42,557 bases of DNA, taken from an uncultured Flammeovirgaceae bacterium (GTDB taxonomy: Bacteria > Bacteroidota > Bacteroidia > Cytophagales > Cyclobacteriaceae). Location: positions 1-42,557 of the forward strand of contig CAKZYJ010000526.1 of NCBI GenBank assembly GCA_937884755.1, given 5' to 3'. Below, one piece after another: positions 7,916 through 17,092 of the stretch (positions are counted from its first letter, which is position 1; each line of letters starts with the position of its first letter). The notes beneath the pieces are model-generated. The model worked only from the letters and a program-made list of their open reading frames with translations. It did no database searches and was not told the DNA's origin. The position numbers and the translations under genes were made by a program.

Positions 7916-8929
7916 ATGTCCCGCTATTCATCTTTCTCTGAATTATTTGAGGAGTTCAGCCGACTGAAGGTACTGATTGTGGGCGATGTTATGATTGATG
8001 CTTACGTGTGGGGTAGCGTTCACCGTATCTCACCCGAAGCTCCGGTACCCATTATTAATGTAAAGAAGCGAGAAAACCGCTTGGGTGGGGCCGCCAACGT
8101 TGCCCTGAATATCCAGTCATTGGGAGCTACTCCACTACTGTGCGCTATTACTGGTGACGATACTTACGGTGATACCTTTGATCAGCTACTGGAACAGCAC
8201 CGGATTACTACGGCGGGCATTGTCCGTAGTTCGGATCGTCCTACTACGGTAAAGGAGCGGATCATTGGTGGCGGCCAGCAGATGCTACGCATTGATGCCG
8301 AACATAGCCATCTCATTAGTGACGATGATCAGCATCGGTTGCGACAAGCGATGGAGCCATTGCTGGATGAAGCTGACGTAGTCATCTTTCAGGATTACGA
8401 TAAAGGCGTGCTAAGCGAATCACTTATTCAGTGGGTGCAGCAGCAGGCCGACCAGCATGAAATTCCTACGGCAGTTGATCCCAAACGACGTAACTTTCTG
8501 CACTACTGCGGAGCTGCGCTCTTTAAACCCAATCTGAAAGAACTAAAAGAGGGATTGCAGCAGGAGCCAGTGGCGTTGCATCAGGAAGAATACGAACTAG
8601 AGCCAGCCATTCGTGAAGCTTCAGATCGATTGCGACAGTTACTACAACATCAAACTACGCTAATTACACTATCAGAGCGGGGAGTATTTGTAGACGATAC
8701 CAATGATTACACCTTTATTCCGGCCCACATTCGGCAGATTTCGGATGTTTCGGGAGCGGGTGATACGGTCATCAGTATTGCAGCATTGTGTCTGGCGCTT
8801 AAACTGCCCAATCCGCTCATGGCATCTCTGGCCAATCTGGGTGGAGGTATTGTGTGTGAGTACACCGGAGTAGTTCCTATCAATACGCAGCGGTTGCTCG
8901 AGGAGGCCACTCAGTATCTTTCTCTCTAA
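7916..8929 (+). CDS. rfaE1: D-glycero-beta-D-manno-heptose-7-phosphate kinase (RfaE1/HldE kinase domain)
   Basis: The 337-residue PfkB-family protein contains VLIVGDVMIDAYVWG, ISPEAPVPIINV and RLGGAANVALNI near the N terminus, all diagnostic of RfaE domain I, and DVSGAGDT (277-284) with catalytic Asp283 in the anion hole. It phosphorylates heptose-7-phosphate at C1 for ADP-heptose and lipopolysaccharide core synthesis. Only the kinase half is present; the nucleotidyltransferase half (RfaE2) of the fused enterobacterial enzyme is not in this window, which is normal for many bacteria with split genes. Its stop overlaps the next start in TAATG, so it is translationally coupled to the potassium transporter gene. 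Other PfkB sugar kinases are a less likely reading. Confidence 0.88.
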   Translation: MSRYSSFSELFEEFSRLKVLIVGDVMIDAYVWGSVHRISPEAPVPIINVKKRENRLGGAANVALNIQSLGATPLLCAITGDDTYGDTFDQLLEQHRITTAGIVRSSDRPTTVKERIIGGGQQMLRIDAEHSHLISDDDQHRLRQAMEPLLDEADVVIFQDYDKGVLSESLIQWVQQQADQHEIPTAVDPKRRNFLHYCGAALFKPNLKELKEGLQQEPVALHQEEYELEPAIREASDRLRQLLQHQTTLITLSERGVFVDDTNDYTFIPAHIRQISDVSGAGDTVISIAALCLALKLPNPLMASLANLGGGIVCEYTGVVPINTQRLLEEATQYLSL

Positions 8930-10734
8930 TGGCATCAAACGCTAAGTCAAAACCGTGGCTTGATCGCCTGTACCGTTACCGAAGCCAGGTACTGAATATC
9001 AATCTGGTCGTGATACAGGCCGCCGCCGTGATAGGCGTGGGGCTGATTATTTACACCTACGGTTTCGAACATTCGTCCAAGATTCACGAGTGGTTCACCA
9101 GTAGTTCGATAGGTATTCTGGGAGTGTTTATTCTGAGCTATTTAGTTCGGTGGATATTTACTTTCGAGCGATTTTCCTTCCTTAAGGATTCAGGTTGGGA
9201 AGCTGGGGTTTTGCTACTGGCTGCGTTTAGCATTTTGCTCTGCCTGTTCTGGGATACGACCTTTCAGTACGTGTTTCCGTCGCTGAGCCCGGACAAAGCT
9301 CGGCTCTACTCAGAAACTACGGTCAGCGGATCTTTACTGCTGCTTATATTCTTTGAAGCCGCCCGAGCCTTGCTGAGGATTGCCGAAGTCAAGTTGCGTC
9401 CCTCAGCCGCTTTTGTCATTAGCTTTTTGCTGCTCATTATGGTCGGAACCGGCTTGCTGATGCTACCTACGGTGACTACCCAATCGGATGGGCTAAGGTT
9501 GATTGACGCAGTATTTATGGCGACCAGTGCCAGTTGCGTGACCGGCTTATCGGTGATTGATACTACTACTGATTTTACCATTCGGGGGCAGGTGATTATT
9601 CTGGTGCTTTTTCAGATTGGCGGGTTGGGTATGCTAGCCTTCGCCACTTTTTTTGCCACTTTTCTTAATGCCGAAGTAGGAGTGCGCCAAGCAGGACTGA
9701 TGCCTGATTACCTGGACGGCGAAACCCTGAGTAACGCCCGAAGGCTGCTCAAAAGAATTATTTTGCTGACCATACTGATTGAAGGCGGGACTTTTCTGGT
9801 GATGCAGTATTTGTGGGGAGATTATCCGTTTGCCGATTGGGGCGAAAGAACATTTTATTCGCTCTTTCACGCGGTTTCGGCTTTTTGCAATGCTGGGTTC
9901 ACGCTGTTTACTGATAGCTATCACGAGCCGGTGATTCGTAATATGTACTTACTGCACGCGGTTACTGCCGTGGCAATTGTACTGGGCTCACTGGGGTTTT
10001 CGCCATTGAACAATATTTTCTCGCCCCAGCAATTGCGGCAGCGTATGGCAAACCCTTGGATTGACTGGAAGCTCAGCACCAAAATTGCGGTGAATACTGC
10101 GATCATACTTTTGCTGATGGGTACTGTAGGTTTCTTTTTGCTCGAGCGGACTAATACCTTGGCCGAGATGAACCTCACCGAAGCTGTAATCACTAGTTTC
10201 TTTCAGTCGGCTACCGCCCGCACCGCCGGATTTAACTCGGTAGATATTGGGCAGATCACCACTCCGGCAATGGTGCTGCTGATGTTTCTAATGTTCATTG
10301 GCGGTTCATCTGGTTCTACCGCCGGAGGCATTAAAACCTCTACCTTCTTTCTGCTAGTGGCCTCGGTAGTAGCTACCAGCCGGGGTAACTCACGGGTGGA
10401 GATTGGCCGTCGTTATATTCCCAGTGAGATTGTATCCAAGGCACTCTCCATATTTTTCTATGGTATTGCTATCAACCTGATTGGAGTTTTTATTCTGAGC
10501 ATCACCGAGTCTCATTTGCGTTTGATGGACCTTACGTTTGAGCAAGTTTCTGCTTTTGGTACAGTAGGCTTAAGCCGAGGTATTACCTCTTCGTTATCCG
10601 ATGTTGGTAAACTGGTGCTGATCGTTACCATGTTTTTAGGTCGGGTGGGCACACTCACTTTTGCCGTGGCACTGAGTACTCGCGATATTTCCCGTAACTA
10701 TAAACTGCCTAAAGATGAACTTATGGTAGGTTAG
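8929..10734 (+). CDS. TrkH/KtrB-family potassium transporter with extended N terminus
   Basis: All four pore-loop filter segments are visible: SASCVTGLS (about 200-208), FCNAGF (319-324), RTAGF (431-435) and GTVGLS (544-549), plus the closing FLGRVGTLTFAVAL. This is the membrane subunit of a potassium uptake system. At 601 residues it is over 100 longer than typical KtrB/TrkH; the extra N-terminal part contains about three or four additional membrane helices before the first pore repeat. The ATG overlaps the stop of the heptose kinase gene by one base. No TrkA/KtrA regulatory subunit gene is found in the window, so the partner must be elsewhere. Na+-coupled versus H+-coupled transport cannot be told from sequence. 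Confidence 0.92.
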   Translation: MASNAKSKPWLDRLYRYRSQVLNINLVVIQAAAVIGVGLIIYTYGFEHSSKIHEWFTSSSIGILGVFILSYLVRWIFTFERFSFLKDSGWEAGVLLLAAFSILLCLFWDTTFQYVFPSLSPDKARLYSETTVSGSLLLLIFFEAARALLRIAEVKLRPSAAFVISFLLLIMVGTGLLMLPTVTTQSDGLRLIDAVFMATSASCVTGLSVIDTTTDFTIRGQVIILVLFQIGGLGMLAFATFFATFLNAEVGVRQAGLMPDYLDGETLSNARRLLKRIILLTILIEGGTFLVMQYLWGDYPFADWGERTFYSLFHAVSAFCNAGFTLFTDSYHEPVIRNMYLLHAVTAVAIVLGSLGFSPLNNIFSPQQLRQRMANPWIDWKLSTKIAVNTAIILLLMGTVGFFLLERTNTLAEMNLTEAVITSFFQSATARTAGFNSVDIGQITTPAMVLLMFLMFIGGSSGSTAGGIKTSTFFLLVASVVATSRGNSRVEIGRRYIPSEIVSKALSIFFYGIAINLIGVFILSITESHLRLMDLTFEQVSAFGTVGLSRGITSSLSDVGKLVLIVTMFLGRVGTLTFAVALSTRDISRNYKLPKDELMVG

Positions 10735-10762
10735 CGAGTTTAGCTTAGGACCATTCGTACTA

Positions 10763-11230
10763 TTGAAACCACGAACTCACCATAAACTAGTAAACAAGCT
10801 GCGCAAGCTCTTCTCGCGGGGGGGAAGCCCGCGCCAGATTTCGCTGGCTATTGCGTTAGCCGTACCTTTGGGAATTATTCCTGTTTACGGGTTCATCACT
10901 CCAGTCGCCACGGCGATTGCGATTCGTTGGCGCCTCAATGTAGCCTTAGTGCTAGGTATTCTCTACCTTGTGTTTCCGTTGCAACTAGTGCTCTTTGTAC
11001 CCTTTCTGTGGTTAGGTGGACTATTATTTCAATTACCGCCCTTGCCTTTTTCGGCAACAGAAATTATGACAATGGTAGAAAATGAAACCTGGAAGCTATT
11101 TCAGCAAATTTGGACGACCAACCTCGCGGCTGTTGGTGTTTGGCTACTGATAGCCGTGCCACTCGGCGCTCTACTTTATAGAGTCAGCCTGACTGTTCAG
11201 CGGCGTTTTCTGGCCATCAGGAAAGCATAA
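10763..11230 (+). CDS. DUF2062 membrane protein
   Basis: A 155-residue protein with basic N terminus, the block GGSPRQISLAIALAVPLGII, then three hydrophobic helices with ITPVATAIAIRWRLNVALVLG, a pattern typical of DUF2062. The start is a TTG at 10763, preceded by TTAGGA about 12 bases upstream; no ATG is available before the conserved block. Members are small inner-membrane proteins of unknown role, sometimes fused to glycosyltransferases. It follows the potassium transporter by 28 bases and is probably in the same transcript. It ends six bases before the stop of the convergent giant gene. Confidence 0.75.
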   Translation: MKPRTHHKLVNKLRKLFSRGGSPRQISLAIALAVPLGIIPVYGFITPVATAIAIRWRLNVALVLGILYLVFPLQLVLFVPFLWLGGLLFQLPPLPFSATEIMTMVENETWKLFQQIWTTNLAAVGVWLLIAVPLGALLYRVSLTVQRRFLAIRKA

Positions 11231-11236
11231 TCTTAC

Positions 11237-14200
11237 CTAGCGGACAATCATCACTCCACCCCGTTCTTCCAGTATTTCACCGGTATCGTCAGTATCCGAT
11301 TTAAAGGTGATCACGTAAGGGTATGAACCCAATGGTGCTGGTTGCCCATTGTAGGTACCATCCCAGCGAAAATCCCGGTTATCCGACTGAAACACTAACT
11401 CCCCCCAACGATTATAAATCCTGACCTCAAAGTCATCGGCCGCCACGTAACGGGGGTACACGAAAAATTCACTGTTGACTCCACCCGGACGGAAAGCGTT
11501 CGGAGCCACAATAGTTGGCCGACAATCTTCAATTACTTCCACCGAATCTATGGTAGTACAACCGAAAGCATTCGTCACTTCTACAGTATATATTCCTCCC
11601 TGAGTAGCCGGTAAGGTAACCGTATTGGTAAACGTGCCCAGCGGCGTCGTCCAGACGATATTAGGTGCTGGGCTTACTTCCAGTAGTACTGAGTTAGCCT
11701 CCGGATTAGGGTCTTGCGGGCAAATAACAAATGGCCCGGCGCCCAGGTTTGTTTCTGGAACTGGATTGCGGGTAACGCTGGCCGCATTTTCGGCAGTACA
11801 ACCTTCAGCTCCAGCTACCAACTGAGTAACTACTACGCGGTACTCTCCGTCGGGCATATCCGGGCGAAGTAGCAGTGTATCACTACTGGCTGGTAGACGA
11901 GTGCCGGCTGAATCGTACCATTCATAGCGTACGCTATCGGTACCATCGGTAGTAACCCGGGCAATTAGCGGAATATCCGTACCATCGGCACAGGCACTAC
12001 CGTACAGAATCAGCACCGAAATAGGCTGATTCACGATGACCGGGAACGGACTGCTGGCAATGGTACAACTGGAGGTTCCTCCTCGTCGCCGTACTACTAC
12101 CGAGTAATCGCCGGTGCGGGTAACGGTAATATTCTGGGTGGCTCCAATATTGGTCTGTACGGTTCCGTCTTCTAATTCTACCTGCCATTCATAGATCAGA
12201 TCACCAGCAGTAGCCACATCGGGATCAACAAATTCTACCCCAATCACTTTCTCGCCCAGCTCACAACTATTGTCTTCCAGCTCCACAATGGCCTGAATGG
12301 TAGGAGGAGTCTCAAACGTGACTTCTACTTCTTGGATCGCTGGACATCGAGGATCGTTTGGATCAAGTGGAGCTACTTCTACTTCGTACGTTCCAGCTTG
12401 TCTAATAGTCGTAGGATTTTCTGTCTGACTAGATAATCCTGCATTCCCAGTAGTTCCACCAGTAATATTTCTCCACGAAAAGCTGTATTCTAATGGATTC
12501 AGTGGTTCACCCGTGTTCGGATCTAATGCGGCTACCTCGGTAGGCTCACAGAAAACTCGTAAACCGGGTAGGTCAAAATCTACCGAATCAGGCTCAGGAA
12601 TCTCTAGATCGTCCAAAGCTTGTATACACTGTCCAGGAATGCTCTCAAACTCTACGCTATAGAAACCAGGAGTTAGCCCGTTTCCAGCAGGAGGGTTTGC
12701 TTCAGGAATAGTGAAGTTCAAGCTTGATGAGTTGGTGCCACTGAATACGATTGCGCCATTTTCATCAAATATTGACCAGTTTACTCCGGTAAATGTACCT
12801 GGATCATCCGGGGTGATCTCAATATCAAAAGTTCCAGTATCATCGCAGCCGGTTTGGCCGATAGCAGTAGCCGTAAAATCAGCGTTAGCATCGCTGATGG
12901 AAATATTTTCGGTCGTGGTACAACCCAGTGAATTGGTCACTGTAGCGGTATACACGCCTGCGCCTAAACCGGTAGTGGTAAAAGTCAATCCGGTGCCCGA
13001 ATCAGCCTGAATACCATCACGATCGGTAAGAGTATAAGTATAGGTTTCGCTAGGGTCACTAGTAATATTGACCGTAATCTCACCATCGTCAGTTCCGCAA
13101 GTAGATTCCACTACAGTAGATTCTAAAGCCGGAGATTCCAAAATCGTAACCACTACCGTATCCTGAATAAAACAATCCACTTCATCAGTAACGGTTACAG
13201 TGTATTGGTAGATTCCCGGATTGGGGGTCAAATCACTTACTTCAATCACAGGTTCATTGCTCTCTACCACCACTTGGTCATTCTCATCCAAGATAATCCA
13301 TTCGTAGCCGGGATCTCCGGGGGCCGGAATCTCCACGTCTAGCTCCCGCTCTTCGTTCTGGCAGAGCGTGAAATCCTCAGGTAGCTCCAGCGGTGGCCGG
13401 TTATCCACCACAAACACTTCCCCTTCACTCACGCAACTATCGGCATTCAGTACGGTCACATTGTAGAAGCCCGGTTCGGTAGCTGTAATCGTATTGGTCG
13501 GTGGTAGGTTGCCCCCGCCAATCGCGCCCTGCTGAATCCATTGAAAGGTCAGCGTACCGTCATCATCGGCCGGATCAACGGCGGTTAGCTCTACCCCCCC
13601 ATTACAAAGGTTTACACTTTCGGGCAACGTTACTTCCGGGGCCGTACCCATAGTAAATTGCTGCACTAGCACGGTATCAATATCGCACTCGTTAGAAAGG
13701 GTAACGCGGGCTTCGTAGGTACCCAGCGTATCAATAGCAAAGCTGAAGCTCTGTTCAGTGCGCAGCGAGTCAGTCAGGCCAACAAAACTTTCGGTACCGT
13801 CTTCGTTCAAGCGCACAATCACCCAGTCGTAGGTTTCAATCACATCGTCGCGCCCCTGGGCTGAGAACTGGGTTTCGTTCCCCACGCAGGCATCGTCTAC
13901 GGTAATATTGGGTTCAGGGAAAGAGTTTCCTCCCTGATTAACGAAACTTGGCAATCCTAACTCGGCAGTGGCTCCGTCGGGTAAGCCATCGGTCAGACCA
14001 TTTTCGTTAAAGCCGGAGTTGGCCGGGTTGTTCGGATCGGGAGTGAGCGTGGCCAGGTTACTCGCCCCCGGTTGGGCTACGTACAACTGTCCATCGGGTC
14101 CCTGCTGGATGGCTCCGAACGTTCGGCCACCTGTACCGTTCACCTGCGTAATGTTGATCGCTTCCCCTTCTTCCACGGGTCTTTCTATGGTAGCCCCGTA

Positions 14201-16726
14201 AATCCCATTATTAGTGGTGACAAACAGTACAGTATTACCAGTTGAATCAGTGGCAAACTCTACTCCGTAGGGCTGACCGCGTCCGCTAAAGTCAATAGTA
14301 ACCGGATCGCTCAGCTCTTGGGTGGCCGGATCGTAGTTGAATAGTTCTACCGTATCGCCCATGGCGACGGCGACCACTGTGCCGGTAGAATCACCACCAA
14401 ACTTCATATAGCCCTGGGCATCTTCCGCCTGATCCAGATCATGTACCGAACCTACTGACGAGAAGACCGGGGTACCAATCCCCTGATCGGTAATCGGGTA
14501 CGCCCGGAAAGTATTGTTGCCGTACTCGTGTACCAGCAGTGTGGCCGGCCCACCTCGCCCCCCCTGAATGGTGATGCGCTCGGTACTGCGGGAAAACAGT
14601 ACATTGTTGTCAGAAACGACCACCGGGCCAGGTGCTCCAGTAGCGGGGTTCAAGCCGTTCAGGTTGACGATGGCGTAACGTAGCTCATAGCCCCCGTCTT
14701 CTACTGGGGTAGCAGTAAAGATGTAATAGGAGGCGTCCGTGCCAGGTACCTGTACCATCCCGACCATCGTAGCGGCTGCTCCGGCTGGGGCACCTTCCGT
14801 CAGATCTACCGGAGCACCCAGCGCATCGGTGACTACCGTGTGGTTACCACCGTTGACAAAGTATAGGGTACGACCATCGGTATAAAACAGCGCGTTGCCA
14901 CTTGCATCCGAAATAGCCTCTACGCCTTCGGGGGCATTCAGGCTACCGTCGCCTAAGCCCACCACAAAACCATCGTTATCTTCCCCATCGCCATTATCGT
15001 CAGGATTGTTGGGGTTGTCGTAGAGATTATTGAAGTCTACCCCGCCGCCGTTGCCGAAGTACCAAACGTTGTAGGTCTGGTTCTGTACCTGGTATTCTCT
15101 CACATTGGATTCAGCGTAAGCAGTACAACCAGTTTGGGGATCAGAAACCAGCACCCAGTAGACACCCGCTTCGGTTACTTCAATATCGGGGGTAGTGGCC
15201 CCAGTGCTCCACAGGTAGGTGTACTGTCCCGGATCGCAGCTATCGCTCCCGCCACCGATGGGCAAGTTAATGCCCCCGCCACCAGGTTGTTGGCCGCCGC
15301 CTTGTCCTTGTCCTTGTCCACTGTCGGGGGCAGCACAGAGTGTGGCGGTATCACCGGGACAGATGGTGGTATCCTGCACAATGGGAATCTGCAATTGAAA
15401 ATCTTGTAGGTTGAGTGGTACCTGCTGAAGGGTAGAGTCCTGTCCCCAGTAGGCAATAGCGAAAGCTTGCCCCCCAGCTTCTTCGGGGGTAAAAGTAGGA
15501 CTGGTGCCGGTCACCTGACCATTCGGCAATACCCAGATGATACTATCCGGTTCGGGGGTGCCAGGGGCGAACTCAGGTACGAGCTGCACAGGATTGTTAG
15601 TACACTGCCCCACTTGGGTAATGGTGAAGGCTAAATCACTCTGGGCAGCAAATGAAGTTTGCGAAAACTGACGACCCCCAAAATCAGTGTTGTTGAATAA
15701 ACCGTCTTCGTAAACTACTACAGAAGCAGCACTGTCGGCCATCATAATTTGCCCTAACTGAAAAGAGCCATCGGCCGCTTCGTACAAATGATAAACACTA
15801 CCGTCGGGACCTTGCTGTAATCCGTAATTGGCTACACCGCCTACACCAGGTACAGCTACGGACGTATCATCAGCAAAATCATGCTGGAAAACATTATTAC
15901 CTACACCGGTGCTATAGTACAGTTTGGAGCCATCCGGCGACCAAGCAACATCGTAAACATTCTGACCGGCACCTACGGTTTCATTAAATGACACGGTCGT
16001 GCCATCGAAACCTAACACGTGAACTCCGCTGCCAAACGCTACGGCTAGTTGGCCGGTAGACGGATTATATTCCATATTGCTGGCGGTAAAAGGAGCCGCA
16101 ATACCGCTAGGCACTGGAGTTACTGTAAGCGTAGCAGCATCGAGAATTTGAAAGTTAGCAGTACCCGCCTGTTGAGTTACTACGTAGTACGTACTACCAT
16201 CAGCACTGGGCACTACCGTCATGCCCGGAGCCATCCCCGCAATACCGGTAGCTGTTGGTCCACCAGTTACGTTGACTACCGGATAACCGCCGCCGGTTAG
16301 ATCTACCGATACTGTATAATAAGAAAGGTTTCCCCCATCATTTATAAATACGTAGTAGTCGCGCACTCCATCCGTTGCATCATCGCCCGGAACCGGCACA
16401 ATGAGAGCGGGCTGAGTAAGATTGGGGTTACCATTTAGATTCCCAATAAGCTGCCCTTGTCCATCATATAGAACACTACCGTCGGTATAGAAGTAAATGT
16501 CACCGTTGTTGGGATCAGTAGCTACTGCGCTGCCACTGGTGCCTAAAGGCTGCGCGGCCACGGTATTATCAGTGAGGGTATCGTCACCGTAACCAAACTG
16601 TAGCCCTTCGCCGTTACCGCCGAAAATCCAGATATTGTCCGAACGGCCCTGCCCCGTCGTGCTAGTGATGAAGCCAAGCATAGCTACGCTCAGCAAACTG
16701 ATGATAATAATATTGCGGTTCCCCAT
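11237..16726 (-). CDS. Giant T9SS type-B sorting domain surface protein with two propeller-like repeats
   Basis: Starting at the ATG at 16724-16726 gives 1829 residues with signal peptide MGNRNIIIISLLSVAMLGF. Two long related blocks follow, opening with NIWIFGGNGEGLQFG near residue 30 and NVWYFGNGGGVDFNN near 552; each looks like a beta-propeller of about 400 residues. They are joined by a Cys-containing Ig-like segment and a Gly/Gln-rich linker around 470-495. From about 935 there are Ig/PKD-like domains and at least one SprB-type repeat (GLGAGVYTATVTNSLGCT). The last 95 residues, with NAFRPGGVN, VRIYNRWGELVFQSDN and DGTYNGQPAPLGSYPYVI, form the gliding-motility-associated C-terminal (type B sorting) domain. 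It is probably exported by T9SS to the cell surface or medium, with the adjacent PorP/SprF homologue as partner. Confidence 0.9.
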   Translation of the reverse strand: MGNRNIIIISLLSVAMLGFITSTTGQGRSDNIWIFGGNGEGLQFGYGDDTLTDNTVAAQPLGTSGSAVATDPNNGDIYFYTDGSVLYDGQGQLIGNLNGNPNLTQPALIVPVPGDDATDGVRDYYVFINDGGNLSYYTVSVDLTGGGYPVVNVTGGPTATGIAGMAPGMTVVPSADGSTYYVVTQQAGTANFQILDAATLTVTPVPSGIAAPFTASNMEYNPSTGQLAVAFGSGVHVLGFDGTTVSFNETVGAGQNVYDVAWSPDGSKLYYSTGVGNNVFQHDFADDTSVAVPGVGGVANYGLQQGPDGSVYHLYEAADGSFQLGQIMMADSAASVVVYEDGLFNNTDFGGRQFSQTSFAAQSDLAFTITQVGQCTNNPVQLVPEFAPGTPEPDSIIWVLPNGQVTGTSPTFTPEEAGGQAFAIAYWGQDSTLQQVPLNLQDFQLQIPIVQDTTICPGDTATLCAAPDSGQGQGQGGGQQPGGGGINLPIGGGSDSCDPGQYTYLWSTGATTPDIEVTEAGVYWVLVSDPQTGCTAYAESNVREYQVQNQTYNVWYFGNGGGVDFNNLYDNPNNPDDNGDGEDNDGFVVGLGDGSLNAPEGVEAISDASGNALFYTDGRTLYFVNGGNHTVVTDALGAPVDLTEGAPAGAAATMVGMVQVPGTDASYYIFTATPVEDGGYELRYAIVNLNGLNPATGAPGPVVVSDNNVLFSRSTERITIQGGRGGPATLLVHEYGNNTFRAYPITDQGIGTPVFSSVGSVHDLDQAEDAQGYMKFGGDSTGTVVAVAMGDTVELFNYDPATQELSDPVTIDFSGRGQPYGVEFATDSTGNTVLFVTTNNGIYGATIERPVEEGEAINITQVNGTGGRTFGAIQQGPDGQLYVAQPGASNLATLTPDPNNPANSGFNENGLTDGLPDGATAELGLPSFVNQGGNSFPEPNITVDDACVGNETQFSAQGRDDVIETYDWVIVRLNEDGTESFVGLTDSLRTEQSFSFAIDTLGTYEARVTLSNECDIDTVLVQQFTMGTAPEVTLPESVNLCNGGVELTAVDPADDDGTLTFQWIQQGAIGGGNLPPTNTITATEPGFYNVTVLNADSCVSEGEVFVVDNRPPLELPEDFTLCQNEERELDVEIPAPGDPGYEWIILDENDQVVVESNEPVIEVSDLTPNPGIYQYTVTVTDEVDCFIQDTVVVTILESPALESTVVESTCGTDDGEITVNITSDPSETYTYTLTDRDGIQADSGTGLTFTTTGLGAGVYTATVTNSLGCTTTENISISDANADFTATAIGQTGCDDTGTFDIEITPDDPGTFTGVNWSIFDENGAIVFSGTNSSSLNFTIPEANPPAGNGLTPGFYSVEFESIPGQCIQALDDLEIPEPDSVDFDLPGLRVFCEPTEVAALDPNTGEPLNPLEYSFSWRNITGGTTGNAGLSSQTENPTTIRQAGTYEVEVAPLDPNDPRCPAIQEVEVTFETPPTIQAIVELEDNSCELGEKVIGVEFVDPDVATAGDLIYEWQVELEDGTVQTNIGATQNITVTRTGDYSVVVRRRGGTSSCTIASSPFPVIVNQPISVLILYGSACADGTDIPLIARVTTDGTDSVRYEWYDSAGTRLPASSDTLLLRPDMPDGEYRVVVTQLVAGAEGCTAENAASVTRNPVPETNLGAGPFVICPQDPNPEANSVLLEVSPAPNIVWTTPLGTFTNTVTLPATQGGIYTVEVTNAFGCTTIDSVEVIEDCRPTIVAPNAFRPGGVNSEFFVYPRYVAADDFEVRIYNRWGELVFQSDNRDFRWDGTYNGQPAPLGSYPYVITFKSDTDDTGEILEERGGVMIVR

Positions 16727-17092
16727 AATCGCCCTAACTTGCTTGGTACGCGAAGATATATCTACGAGAGTAACGAAAAAACCAATCATTTCATGCCTAA
16801 TGTAAGCAAATAACGTGCTTTCTCGCTTTTAGTGTATTCTGTCCGAAAAGGAGTTGTCCTCCATAGTACAAAAGCGAGAATTCAAAAGAATTTTTTGATA
16901 ACAACTGTCTAGAAAACAAAAAGTAACAAATAAATGTCTCTGTAATATATTAACCCGAAGATTGGACTTAGCCTATTGGGATTATTATAACTTTGGGCGA
17001 GAGACGAAAAATTATACTCTTCACAATAATTTCGCTGTTTATACGCTTTTACTGAAAAACAGGTGACTGGTTATATTATAGACTTAAGGGGA
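16727..17092. other. Divergent intergenic region between the T9SS cargo and PorP/SprF genes
   Basis: About 366 bases with no coding frame. It must contain promoters for both directions; the plus-strand one is recognisable (see 16988-16995). Long A/T runs occur at 16880-16935. I see no operator-like palindrome. Confidence 0.6.
16988..16995 (+). promoter_or_regulatory. Candidate -7 element for the PorP/SprF gene
   Basis: TAACTTTG is an exact TAnnTTTG match. An ATTGG at 16961-16965 lies 22 bases upstream as a weak -33 box. The start codon is about 98 bases downstream. Confidence 0.5.

Noticed and set aside
11625-15500. Frames of 60-100 codons opposite the giant T9SS gene
   Set aside because: They are shadows of a long GC-biased frame that has clear domains on the minus strand.
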